Shown here in pieces: positions 23,910 through 35,809 of a stretch of DNA of 64,000 bases. Both the position numbers and the translations under genes were made by a program. A model generated the notes under the pieces. That model had not been told where the DNA came from. It saw only the letters and a program-made list of their open reading frames with translations, and ran no database searches. The first letter of the stretch is position 1. The number at the start of each line of letters is the position of its first letter. The stretch is taken from NCBI GenBank assembly GCA_963965975.1, contig OZ014423.1, positions 2,790,001 through 2,854,000 on the forward strand. The letters run 5' to 3'. The DNA comes from Xestospongia bergquistia. Its lineage: Eukaryota; Porifera; Demospongiae; Haplosclerida; Petrosiidae.

Positions 23910-24672
23910 TCATGCACTCACTCTCGCTTTCTCTTTTTTCATCTTGTCTAATATGTCAGTTAAATCTTTGTCTTCATTTATATGGACTCCAACTGAACCT
24001 TGTTCTCTGGCATTTGCAATTTCATAATAGTATAATTTGTTTAGCTGCATTCAAATATGACAATATGCACCTTTAATTAATATTATTATACCTTAGCAGT
24101 AGTGACAACACAGTTGACCTCTCCTCTATAAGCACTCATATTTGTACCAAAAGCTTTGATCACTCCACAAACTTCGGTGAAATGATTATCTTCAGCTAAT
24201 GCACCTGTAAAATTATTATGACAACACATAACACGTCACTGTAGATTAAAGACAACTAACCAAAGATGTTCACAGTGAGATCAGAATACTTCTTTTCTTT
24301 TAAAACATCATTAAGAGCAGCTAAAGATGAGTAAGTATTAAAATAGCACTTATCTTCATTACTTACTTTGCTTCTGTTGTTTTCTGATGGTAGGGTCATT
24401 AACAAAACCAAAAGAGCTGGTGAATCAGTTTCTATAAAATTAAGAAATCCATTAATTTAAAAAACAATTGTATAAACCATCACATGTACATATACACTCT
24501 ACATGTACTTCATTATAAATTATACATTAGCAGTTATAATAAGAGTTATATTAATATCTATAAATTACCTGAAAGTCTTTTAGTTCCTCTTCCATTTTCT
24601 CTAATGACTAGGAGCTGAAAACAAAGCATGAGCATATCTTTCATCTATTCCATAAACTTGAATAGGAGGAGC
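23910..24672 (-). pseudogene. ATP5PO: Decayed copy of ATP synthase OSCP subunit gene
   Basis: Minus-strand exon-like pieces: 24672-24569 (PPIQVYGIDERYAHALFSA), about 24433-24380 (SPALLVLLM), 24320-24261 (LNDVLKEKKYSDLTVNIFG), 24204-24092 (AFGTNMSAYRGEVNCVVTTA) and 24044-23910. Order and residues match OSCP, the stalk protein linking F1 to the peripheral stator of mitochondrial ATP synthase (human PPVQVYGIEGRYATALYSA and SVHRGEVPCTVTSA). The first piece shifts frame after FSAPS, so that SLEKMEEELKDFQ continues in another frame. Exon phases of the next two pieces do not join. The C-terminal GGM-V-IG--Y-D motif is missing; the last exon reads an unrelated tail. Introns are kept, so this is a DNA-level duplicate, not a retrocopy. 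I found no presequence exon. Confidence 0.65.
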
Positions 24673-25321
24673 CTATAATATAAAAGAAATAAAAAGACAG
24701 AGTTGGTGTGGGATATTAGGAGGACTGAGTGAAATCCAGTGTTATATTAAGTTTAGACTGTCCTTATGATACAAAGAAGGTAGGGAACAATCAAACAGAT
24801 GTTTAATATTTTATGATATGGTTATGTTATATATAAGGATATATTAGAACACTGTGAATATAGGAAAAATAAATTTAATGGGTGGTAGTAACTACATTTA
24901 TGTTGTACATATAGCAAGTTTATAGGGAATAAAATATGCTTTGAAAACAATTTACTATAATGAAAGGACAATAGGCTATCAATAATGGAGAGATCTATAT
25001 GCTGTAATGCACTACACAATAAGTACAACTATATAAACTTGTCACAAATCCCAATGGATATCCTTCTTTGTTTAGAAATCAAAATCTAATGACCACATAC
25101 CATTTAATTACTATTAATAATTTAGCATTATACAATAAATTGTCTTATACACATCATTCTCTATATCTGGTAATGTTATTAATATCAGGTTTATTCAATT
25201 TTAGGGTGGAATCTAGTTACTATAATTTTTATAATTTACATAAACTAGATAAAGTTGCGGGCTTGAGACTGTTGAGAGCAAGACCACGTGCTGCATGTAC
25301 ATACTCATTAACAGAACCAAA

Positions 25322-25447
25322 TTAAATACTCTTTATTGAGATGATTGCTTCATTAAAATGTTGACCAATACTATACCTATCATCATAAACATTTTTGGCA
25401 ATTATCTTAACACTTTGTTGTGCAGCTGCTTCTGTTGGAATGTTGTA
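25322..25447 (-). CDS. Exon-like open frame, unidentified
   Basis: A frame open from an AG acceptor at 25449-25448 to a stop at 25322, 41 residues beginning YNIPTEAAAQQSVKIIAKN and ending AIISIKSI. The amphipathic composition and clean acceptor suggest a real terminal exon or its relic, but no upstream exon was found and I do not recognise the protein. It lies 650 bases upstream of the OSCP relic on the same strand. Confidence 0.3.
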   Translation of the reverse strand, partial: YNIPTEAAAQQSVKIIAKNVYDDRYSIGQHFNEAIISIKSI

Positions 25448-25643
25448 CTAAAATATCTCATTGAACTAGTCTAAATGAATAAAACAACAAGTCACATATA
25501 ACTTAATGTACTGTAAATTCTAAAAGCATTGAGATACACTTTCATATTGATTGTCTCTAATTCTCAATCTTGATACAAAGGAGGTTATCCATTACTGAAT
25601 GTTGTGACAATGACCAAACCAGAAGTCAGACTCCACATAGTCT

Positions 25644-25680
25644 CATACCCAGACCTACAAACATTGTAGGTCTGGGTATG
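25644..25680. repeat. Perfect 17-bp palindrome with 3-base loop
   Basis: CATACCCAGACCTACAA at 25644-25660 and its exact complement at 25664-25680. It is GC-richer than its surroundings. It may be the fused ends of a small inverted-repeat transposon. Confidence 0.9.
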
Positions 25681-26199
25681 ATGCTGTACATAGCTCAACA
25701 TTGACCAATTTCATGTTGGATATGATGCATGTAATATATCCAGAGTTATATTAAGAAATATATGTATAGCATTATGTAAGTAATTACTGAATGTTACATA
25801 ATTATTTCAATACTTGTTTTAGCTATATACTTACTAAATGGTTGACTCTGAGCCAGCTAGGTTATACAAAAATTTAACCCCTCGTTAAAATATAACAGTA
25901 TTATTATTAGCTGTTAAAATATAACAGCATTATTTTAATTAACTTTACAAAGATAACAGTAAAATATAGACATTACAGATGTATACATCAATGAAACTGA
26001 TTTATAATGTTTTGATTTTTATTTATGTTAATATTAATATCTTGTCATATTGATATGATTTTATATTTATACTGTTTCAACTATTGTTCATTGGGAAGCA
26101 TACTTAATAAATCATATGGTTTGAGGCTTATGTTCCTCAATTGATCCAAATGCTAGATAAGATATAGGGAGTTAAATTGAGTAACTCCACCCATTGTTA

Positions 26200-29100
26200 C
26201 GAGGTGATGACGTACTGCAACACAATGGCAGGGCTTCATATATTTGTGATTAATACACTTATATTCAGACAGACAATGTTCATTGTGTACTAGATAAGAT
26301 ATACAGAGTTATATTGTTGTTATTATCATAGCGCAATATCCATCATCAACTGAACATTCTCAGTTCGATTAGCCACACTAGTGGCGCCAAATTAGTACTA
26401 GAAATTAATAAACTTAGACGCCACTACTTCATTTTAGGAACCAGAGTGTTTGGACTTTACTTCTGCAAGGCTGTTTAGCAAGACAGAAGAAGGAACTGGA
26501 TTCCATGTACCCAAGTCTTTTGACAGTGTTCTCTGCAGTAAATCTGAGACAATGATGTTCTTCGCTACAACAAAAGGGAAAGACAGTAGTAACAAATACA
26601 ATCAGAGAGCAGTACTCCATATGTGTTAGTATATTTTACTTCCCCAACTTAACTTTTAAAATCAGTGACCTTTAGCCCTTAGTTTTAGTGCATCAGTTAT
26701 CTGAACTATGCCTGTCATCAGTCATTATGAAACATATCTCGTTAGTCCTTTTCCCTGTAATATATAGACTTTAGTAACCAGTGTATTTAGTACAATGTAG
26801 CAAGTCTGAATAATATTAGTCAAGTGTTTTATTTAGTACAAAGCCTATTTACCCCCATTGTGTCTACTTTTGTATAAGTATCATGGTTTGTACTAGATAT
26901 TATATATAATAAACTTAGACAGCATTACTTCATTTTATCAACCAATGTCTGAGGTCTTTACCTCTCTCTGCAGGGCTGTTTAGCAATATGGAAGAAGGAA
27001 CTGGATTCCATGCACCAAAGTTGTTCTCTGCAATAAATCCGAGACAACGATGTTCCTCACTACAACAAAAAGGAAAGACAGTAGCAACAAATACATCTGT
27101 TGTCTGAACTAAACCTGTCATAAGTCATTTTAAAACATAATATCTCACTGTTCCTTTTTTCTATAATATATAGACTTTAGTAACCAGTACATTTAGTACA
27201 ATATAGCAAGTCTGAATAATGTTAGTCAAAAAGCCTATTTACTGCCATTGTTTGCATTTGTATCACCTTATAGTGGCTTCTACTACAAATCTTTTACAGT
27301 ATTACTTCATTTTAGCAAAGATGGATCTGGATTCCATGCAGCCAAATCATTTGACAGTGTTCTCTGCAGTAAATCTGAGACAATGATGTTCCTCGTTACA
27401 ACAAAAGGGAAAAACAGTAGTACAAATATGGTCAGACTACCAGTACTCCATGCGTGTTACTATATCTAGCTTGCCCAACTTAACTTTTAAATTCAGTGAG
27501 CTTTAGCCCTTAGTTTTAGTGCATCTGTTAAGCCTGTCATCAGTCATTTTAAAAGATATCTTACTAGTCCTTTTCTTTGTAATATATAAACTTTGGTAAC
27601 CAGTATTTTTAGACTAATGTAGGAAGTCTGAACAACAATAGTCAAGTGTGTTTGTTTAGTGCAAGCCTAGTTACTCCCATTGTGTCTACATTTGTATCAG
27701 TATCATCTTGTAATGACTTTTACTAGAAATGATAGACAGCATTATTTCATTTTAGCCACCAATGTGTTAGGACTTTATTCCTGAAGAGCTGTTTAGCAAG
27801 ACAGAAGAAGGAACTGGATTCCATCCACACAAGTCATTTGAGAGTGTTCTCTGCAGTAAGTCTGATACAATGATGTTCCTCACTACAACAAAAGGGAAAG
27901 ACAGTAGTAACAAATACAGTCAGGTGTACTCCCTGTGTGTTAGTATATATGTATAGCTTGCTCAACTTTTTAATTTTAGCCCTTACATTTAGTGCATTTA
28001 TTATCTGAACTAAACCTGTCATAAGTCATTTTGAAACATAATATCTCACTAGTCCTTTTCTCTGTAATATGTTGACTCTAGTAACCAGTACATTTAGTAC
28101 AATGTAGCAAGTCTGAATAAAATTAATCAAGTGTTTTTATTTAGTACAAGCCTATTTATCCCGATTGTGTCTACTTTTGTATCAGTATCAGTTTGTACTA
28201 GAAAGTTCTCAGAGTGGCCCTCACCCATAGTTCCGATTACGAAACCAGACAACAAGTGGAACACAAAAGATTATACGCCTACAGACGACTACCATTCGTA
28301 ATCAACTCAACACCATCAATATTTTAGTGCCTGATGGAAAATCTCCACCAAGGACAATGATGTTCCTCGCTACAACAAAAGGGAAAGAAAGTAGTAAGAA
28401 ATACAGTCAGAGTAGCAGTACTCCATGCCTGTTAGTATATGTAGTTTGTCCAACTTAACTTTTAAATTCAGTGAGCTTTAGCCCTTAGTTTTAGTGCATC
28501 TATTATCTGAAGTAAACCTGTCATAAATCATTTTTAAACATAATATCTCACTAGTCCCTTTCTCTGAATATAGAGACTTTAGTAACCAGTATATTTAGTA
28601 CAATGTAGGAAGTTTGAATAATATTAGTCAAGTCTTTTTATTTAGTACAAGCCTATTTCCTCCCCCCCATTGTGTGTACTTTTGTATCAGTATCAGCTTG
28701 TGACAGCATTGCTTTATTTTAGCAACCAATGTGTACTGTGTTATTATTTGGTTATTGTGTGGTGTACACTTCCTGTCCCATAAGTTATCTATGCAGCATA
28801 CTTTATAAAATGTGCATGTTGTATTATTGTTGAGGTCTTGAGTTTTGTGCTATATCATATCTGAATATGTTTGTATTCAAATAAAAACAGAGAAGTCAAA
28901 ATGACTACACATGGCAGCGTAGCAGAATTCTTTCCCAAAAGAGAACAATGGGACATGTATGTAGGTGACTTCAGAACTGTTTTGTAGCCAATCATATTGG
29001 AGCTGAAGCAATGAAACGTGCCATTCTCACACTGTTTGTGGAGTTACCACCTATCAGTTAATTAGGAATTTATCAACTGAAACGATTTAGTCAAGTTAGT

Positions 29101-32100
29101 GGGAGAACATTTTCACCCAAGACAGTTGGAGATAGTTCAACATTTTCATTTCAATTCTAGAGTTCGTCAGTCGAACGAAACTATTACCACTTTTGGAACT
29201 GGATTCTATGCAGCAAAGTCATTTGATAGAGTTCTCTGCAGTAAATTGGAGACAATGATGTTCCTCGCTACAACAAAAGGGAAAGACTGTTGTTACAAAT
29301 ATGGTCAGCCATACTCCATGTATGTTAGTATATCTCAACTTTTAAATTTTAGCCCTTAGTTTTAGTGCATCTATTAGTTGAACTAAACCTATCATAAGTC
29401 ATTTTGAAACATATATCTCAATAGTCCTTTTCTCTTTAATATATTGAGTTGAGTTTAGTAACCAGTATATTTAGCACAATGTAGGAAGTCTGAATAATAT
29501 TACTTAAGTGTTTTTGTTTAGTACAAGCCTATTTACCTCAATTGTGTCTACTTTTGTATCAGTATCATCTTGTAATGGTTTGTACTAAAAATCATACAGA
29601 GCATTATTTCACTTTAGTAACCAATGTGTGAGGACTTTACTTCTCCAGAGCTCTTTAGCAAGACAGAAGAAGGAACTGGATCCCATGCACCCAAGTCATT
29701 TCTGCACCCAAGTGTTCTCTGCAGTAAATGTCAGACAATGATGTTCCTTACTACAAGAAAAGGGAAAGACAGTAGTAACCAATACAGTCAGCTCAGTATC
29801 AGCTTGTAACGGTTTGTACTAGAAAGTTCTGAGAGTGGACCTCGCCCATAGTTCTGGTTACAAAACCAGACTACTCAATACGTATCTGTGGAGTGTACAA
29901 AACCACTATCAATGAAGCATCTAAGCCTGACACCTACCCATTTCCTAAAGTTGATGATCTCTTCTCTTCATTAGCAGGAGCAAAGTCCTTTACAAAGATG
30001 GATCTGTCACATGCACATCAACAATTAGAACACAAAGGGTTATAAGCCTACAGACGACTACCGTTCGTAATCAACTCAGCACCATCAATATTTCAGCGCC
30101 TGACAGAAAATCTCCTCCAAGGACTACCACAGGTCAGTGTGTATATGGATGATGTATTAATCACAGGCCATACTGCATCACACAAAAGGTCTGAAAGAAA
30201 CAAGACCATGAGGAAAAACAAAGAAGTCAAAATGGTTAAACATGATAGGGCGGCAGAATTCTTTCCAGATAGAGAACAATGGGACACGTAGCTAATGATA
30301 TTGGAGCTGAAGTGAAGAAATGTGCCATTCTTCACAGCGTTTATGGATTTACCACATATCAGTTAATTTGGAATTTATCGACTGCAACGAAGAACTCAGA
30401 CTTATCTTATGAGGATTTACTCAAGTTAATGGGAGAACATTTTCATCCAAGATGGTTGGAGATAGTTCAACTTTTTGATTTCAATTCTAGATTTCGTCAG
30501 TCGAACGAGACTATTGCCGCTTTTGGAACTGGATTCCATGCAGCAAAGTCATTTGAGAGTGTTCACTGCAGTAAATCCGAGACAATGATGTTCCTTGCTA
30601 CAAAAAAAGGAAAGACAATAGCAACAAATACTATCAAAGTAGCAGTACTCCATGTGAGTTAGTATATCTAGCTTGACTTTACACTCAGTGAGCATTAGCC
30701 CTTATGTTTAAACATCTGTTACCTGAACTAAGGCTGTCATGAATAATTTTGAAACATAATATCTCACTAGTCGTTTTCTCTGTAATATATAGACTTTGGT
30801 AACCATTATTTTTAGTACAATCTAGGAAGTCTGAACAATATTAGTCAAGCGTGTTTGTTTAGTACAAGCCTATTTACCCCCATTGTGTCTGCATTTGTAT
30901 CAGTATCATCTTGTAAGGGTTTTTACTAGAAATGATAGACAGCATTACTTCATTTCAGGACTTTATTCATGCTGGGCTATTTAGCAAGACAGAAGAAGGA
31001 ACTGGATTCCATGCATCCAAGTCATTTCACAGTGTTCTCTGCAGTAAATCTGATACAATGATATTCCTCGCTACAACAAAAGGGAAAGACAATAGTAACA
31101 AATACAGTCAGGCGTACTCCATGTGTATTAGTATATATAGCTTGCACAAATTAAATTTAAATTTTAGCCCTTACATTTAGCCTATCTATTATCTCAACTA
31201 AACATGTCATAAGTCATTTTTGAAACATAATATCTCACTAGTCCTTTTCTCTGTAATATTTTGACTTTAGTAACCAGTACATTTAGTACAATGTAGCAAG
31301 TCTGAATAAAATTAGTCAAGTGTTTTTATTTAGTACAAGCCTATTTGCACCCATTGTGTCTACATTTGTATCAGTAACATATTTCCTAAAGTTGATCATC
31401 TCTTCTGTTCATTAGTGGGAGGAAAGTCCTTTACATAGATGGATCTCTCACACGGATATCAACAAGTAGAATGCAAAGGGTTATATGCTTACAGACGACT
31501 ACCGTTCGTAATCAACTCAGCACCATCAATATTGCAGCACCTAATGGAAAATCTCCAAGTGCAATATCTGGTCCACAAGATCACTAAACTTGGAATTGAG
31601 CCTACTGAAGAGAAATGTAGATGCCATTGTACGGTCACCCTGTCCTACCAATTTGTCAGAACTTAAATCATTTTTAGGCTTAATTAATTACTATTGTACT
31701 ACTATTTTGAATCCATTATGTTCACTTTTGCACAAAGACAGGAAATGGAACTGGAAGTCAGAATGAGAAGAACCATTCAAGAAAGCTAAGGAATTGATCA
31801 AGTCACCAACAGTACTTGCTCATTATGATGGTACACAGAAATTGTTCTTAGTTTGTGATGCATGACCCATTTGAGTAGGAGCTATTATTGCGCATCGTAC
31901 TAAAGTACTTAATTTGGTATGTGGAAGTTGGCCAAAGAACGTACCAGATGTTCTGTCAGATTGCATATCCTACTATATAACAAATACAGTTAGAGTAGCA
32001 GTACTGCATGCGTGTTATTTACCCATGTGTGTTAGTATATCTAGCTTGACTTTTAAATTCAGTGAGCATTAGCCATTAGTTTTAGTGCATCTGCATTCCA

Positions 32101-32390
32101 TGCAGCCAAGTCATTTGACATTGTTCTCGTTCCTCACTACAACAAAAGGGAAAGACGGTAGTAACAAATACGGTCAGAGAAGCAGTACTCCATATGTGTT
32201 AGTATATCTAGCTTGCCGTTAAATTCAGTGAGCTTTAGCCCTTAGTTTTAGTGCATTTGTTATCTGAATTAAGCCTCTCAGAAGTCATTTTAAAACATAA
32301 TCTCAATAGTCCTTTTCTCTGTAATATACAGACTTTTAGTAACCAGTATCTTTAGTACAATGTAGGAAGTCTGAATAATATTAGTGAAGT
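26200..32390 (+). mobile_element. Fossil Ty3/gypsy-type LTR retrotransposon region (several nested or repeated fragments)
   Basis: Pieces of at least two or three copies of one family are mixed. Gag-like segments lie near 28910-29330 and 30235-30620. Gag zinc-knuckle segments occur throughout. Reverse-transcriptase segments lie near 28200-28350, 29830-30190 and 31380-31670, followed near 31670-31960 by RT-thumb and RNase H traces. A TGGCGCC motif like a primer-binding site lies at 26392. No intact LTR pair was identified. Everything is heavily broken, with many interruptions, so the element is an old relic; differences between its own repeats suggest amplification after insertion followed by decay. 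Confidence 0.75.
26430..32200 (+). repeat. Reiterated gag zinc-knuckle module, about ten copies
   Basis: A segment of about 110 bp (GGAACTGGATTCCATGCA ... AAAGGGAAAGACAGTAG) recurs near 26485, 26997, 27320, 27810, 28355 (partial), 29200, 29670, 30525, 30995 and 32095. Most copies share the same flanks: an upstream ACAGCATTACTTCATTTTAG and a downstream block containing GTGAGCTTTAGCCCTTAG and CCTTTTCTCTGTAATATA. Spacing is mostly 320-560 bp, so the unit is a tandem array rather than separate insertions. It derives from the fossil gypsy element described for this interval. Confidence 0.8.
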
Positions 32391-32399
32391 GCTTTTAAA

Positions 32400-32492
32400 T
32401 ATGGAATACGAACTACGACAAAAGTAGGCGCCAAATTCACGATTATTGCACACTCAAAATTCACGATTTTTTGTCGTAGATCGTATTCCATA
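32400..32492. repeat. 93-bp fold-back element
   Basis: Arms at 32400-32423 and 32469-32492 are 24 bp, with one mismatch (TATGGAATACGA against its complement). Inside, AAATTCACGATT occurs twice in direct orientation. It sits at the right edge of the gypsy array. Confidence 0.8.
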
Positions 32493-34424
32493 CCATTCAA
32501 GACTATTTTACAAACACATACTTAGTGATTATGCAATAGACTATGTCACAATTTGATAACATCACTATAACAGTTATGGAATCAACTAAATTAGTAAATT
32601 ATGAAACTTGAGTGACTATACATTCCACTATAATGCCTTGTAATGAAAGACTCTTGTAAGATTGGGTTTTACAAGTATATTATCATTCTTATTACAATCA
32701 GTGACCATTACAAATTTGAAATTTTCTACAAAGTAGTAAAACTTCATCGTTTGTGTTTGTGGTCCTCAGAGGGAGACGCCCACTTTTAATCAAACTAATA
32801 ATGAGTGACAATGAATATGCTCTTTCAAGATGTTAGTTCCCATTTTAGTTTTTGTGGGTTTTATATTCATTTCCTTGTTGGATCAAGAATATTTGTGGAA
32901 TATGGATGCTTATCTTCACAAATGAGGCTTAAAGAAGCCAGTGTGACTTAGAATGTCCTGCACACCCACAAAACCTCATATAACACAAATATGTTTGCTT
33001 TGACATAATACTTTGTGTTACCAACTTAAAACTTCTTAAGTGGCTTCAGTTCTGATAGATTAGATGTATGTCCAAGTTTTAAAGTTTTCCACCTTACTGA
33101 AGTGTCACAGTATATACATTCTTATGCCTTAGATGTAGCGATGATCATCTAGTCAGCACGATATTGGGAACACTTACAGGTTTGCTATCTGTAGAACAAA
33201 TTGATTTTCATTGCAATATATAGAGAAGTAGTAACTTTATTTACTATAAAAGGTTGAAGCTTAAGGCACATAAGTTTTAAGAGTTACAGCCAGAAGTGCT
33301 TACAGTATAGGCTGTGTCATGGTTTTGTGACATCCAGGTTTTCTGAATTATTATTGTTGTCACGTATTAGTGACATTCAGTTTCTAAAGGATAGAAGAAA
33401 CGGTGATTGCAATTTTAGTAATAATGACAGTATAAAATAGCATTGTAAGTCTTTAGTACTTATGTCATAATAATAGAAATTGGTGCAATTCTATGTCTTA
33501 GTTAAGATATTATTATCATGTATATAACAAATGTAGTAGCCCTGGTTATTCAAACCAATACACTTATAGAAGGAAGGGATTATATTTACATTGACATTGA
33601 TTAACTATAGCATATAGTAGATTATTTGATGTACTTTGTAGCTAATACAGGAGTAATGTGATGTAATTACATTACAAGGCAATCATCACTTTATAGATGT
33701 TTCATTAAAGAACATTGTAAAAATCACTGTTCATGATGTGTTCTATTTTGATAAAGTGTACCATATGATGTAGCATCTCAATAACTAAAATGGCAAATAA
33801 TGTTATTTTAATTGATAAGTTCAAAAAGACAGTTTTATTCTTTTACAAGCAAATAAACTTCAATAATTATTAGTTAGATATAATATAAACTCATCTAATA
33901 GATATATTGTTGTAATTGATTTTATTTCAATGCTGCTTCTTTAAGAAAGTTTAAGACAAGTATTTACTATCATTACCAGTGCTGGTTGGTAATAACTTCA
34001 ATACTTAGCAGTTATTTTTACATTCTTTTTTTTCTTTAATTTTAGTTTTATTGCCAAATTCTCCAGATTCCATGTAATAGGGTCTATGTCTTCATTACTA
34101 TATACTTTTCTAAGGGCATATCCATATGGACTCTCATCAATTAAATAGATTTTACTGCAGCTTGAACTCATCTACACCACATAAATTCTTGATGACCTTG
34201 TAGTATATATGAATTAAGCTGTTTTGTGTCTGAAATACTATTAATATATATTAAACTTTATAATGCCTGAAAATAAGTTATTTGATATCTATAATACTAG
34301 GCTAACATAAAATGTTTTCATTACTGCTTACACCTAAAGATACCTGTGTACAGTTGTGTTTGTAAGGAATGCTTCTCTTTAAATACTCACTCTTGACCAT
34401 ACTATGCATTTTATGTTTCTTTAG
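32493..34424. other. AT-rich stretch without recognisable gene
   Basis: Nearly 2 kb read in both directions without conserved protein similarity or strong repeats. It may be intron of the ankyrin gene that follows. Confidence 0.5.
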
Positions 34425-35809
34425 GATGGGAATACTCCATCGATGATAGCATGTCAGAAGGGATGCCTCAATGTGACTAAATATTTATTAGAAAAAGAAG
34501 CTGATACATCTGTAATTAATTCAGTGAGTTAACATATTATACTTACATTATTTATGAAACAATTTCAATATATGCAGCTAATTTATGTTGTATGACACTT
34601 CTGTTTCTTTCATGTCATTGTTATTAAAGATCCACATTTTACAATGTTGTACCTTTTGGTTTTCAATAGCAATAATACACTAATATTATTTGTTTGTCAC
34701 ATGGTTTAATGTGTAGCTATTTAGCCAATGATTACTTTATACATGAGCAGTTTCATTTGTTACTCACAGTGTTTGAACATATTGCTATGTTAAGTGCATT
34801 CTAGCTATTATAGGGTCTTCCATATTAGTTTAGTACTGAGATATATCATGACATACCATCTAGATTGCATTATATAGAGAGTGCCTGCATTGGAACATCA
34901 ATGTATATAATTTTTCATCAAGACAATATCATATGCATAGTGTACATTGTACTGTTTGTTTGTTTTATTACTACAGTATAGCTGGATAGCACTACATTTT
35001 TCAGCTAACAATAACCACCCAAGTATCATCAAAGTGTTAATTCAAAATGGTGCTGACATCACTGTTGTCACTAAGGTATGAAAGATCATTGTATGATTGT
35101 ATCACTTATTCAAAGTTTATGAACAATATGTTAAGAATAATATTAAAATGTTGTTGTAAATGCAGTCAAAATAATTTATTCTGCTTTTTGTCGTTGTTTT
35201 TAAGTGTGATGTCATTCATAATAACTTCAGCTGTGTACACTGAATGTACAATGTGCCAGTACAATGTGCCAGATCAACATAAGAATGTTTTGGTCATGTC
35301 ATTGTCTCTATATGTATAGTTTCACATGATCTTCATGAATTGAATCCTCAAATTTTTTTCACTTCAATTGTTGCATACTTTGCAGCTAATATATGTTAAA
35401 ATGTATCAAGATTTTTAGCTTGAAAGTGCAGCTATTTCAATTTAGAAATATATAAAAGTTTGTAACTATAAAGTACAATCATATGAGTTTCTAATACAAA
35501 GTTTTCAGAACTTCATACAAAATGGCTGTATGCCAAACGTTAAGCTGAATGGATTGGCTTGACTGATTTTGCCATTTTGAAATGGCCCCTTTTCAGATCC
35601 AATGTATATATTTATATATATTTATGCATACATGAGAATGTCCATTTCATACTATTCTATTATATTGTTCTGTGTGACTCTTAAGACCAACGATGAACCT
35701 ATTAATTTAAATGAAGTTGCTGCTCGCACAAAGAACAATCTACTGTCTTTTATTATCACAACTTCAGCAAAGTCACAGTCACACCGTCACGATAGGAGCC
35801 ATGCACATG
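34425..35809 (+). CDS. Ankyrin-repeat gene fragment (two ANK exons plus a possible third exon)
   Basis: Two exons of exactly 99 nt, both phase 0 with AG/GT borders: 34425-34523 (DGNTPSMIACQKGCLNVTKYL) and 34977-35075 (IALHFSANNNHPSIIKVL). Each encodes one 33-residue ankyrin repeat with the usual TP-x-A and LL-x-x-A pattern. One-repeat-per-exon organisation is common for ANK arrays. A third open piece, 35686-35809 (TNDEPINLNEVAARTKNN..., ending SHRHDRSHAHG), follows a plausible acceptor in the same phase and could be the linker after the repeats. No start, further repeats or stop were found, so this is a partial gene or a relic. Ankyrin repeats bind protein partners; nothing more specific can be said. 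Confidence 0.6.

Noticed and set aside
26429-28022. Minus-strand ORFs reading VTTVFPFCCSEEHHC repeatedly, looking like a small Cys-rich peptide family
   Set aside because: They are antisense to the reiterated gag zinc-knuckle module of the fossil gypsy region; the repeat explains them.
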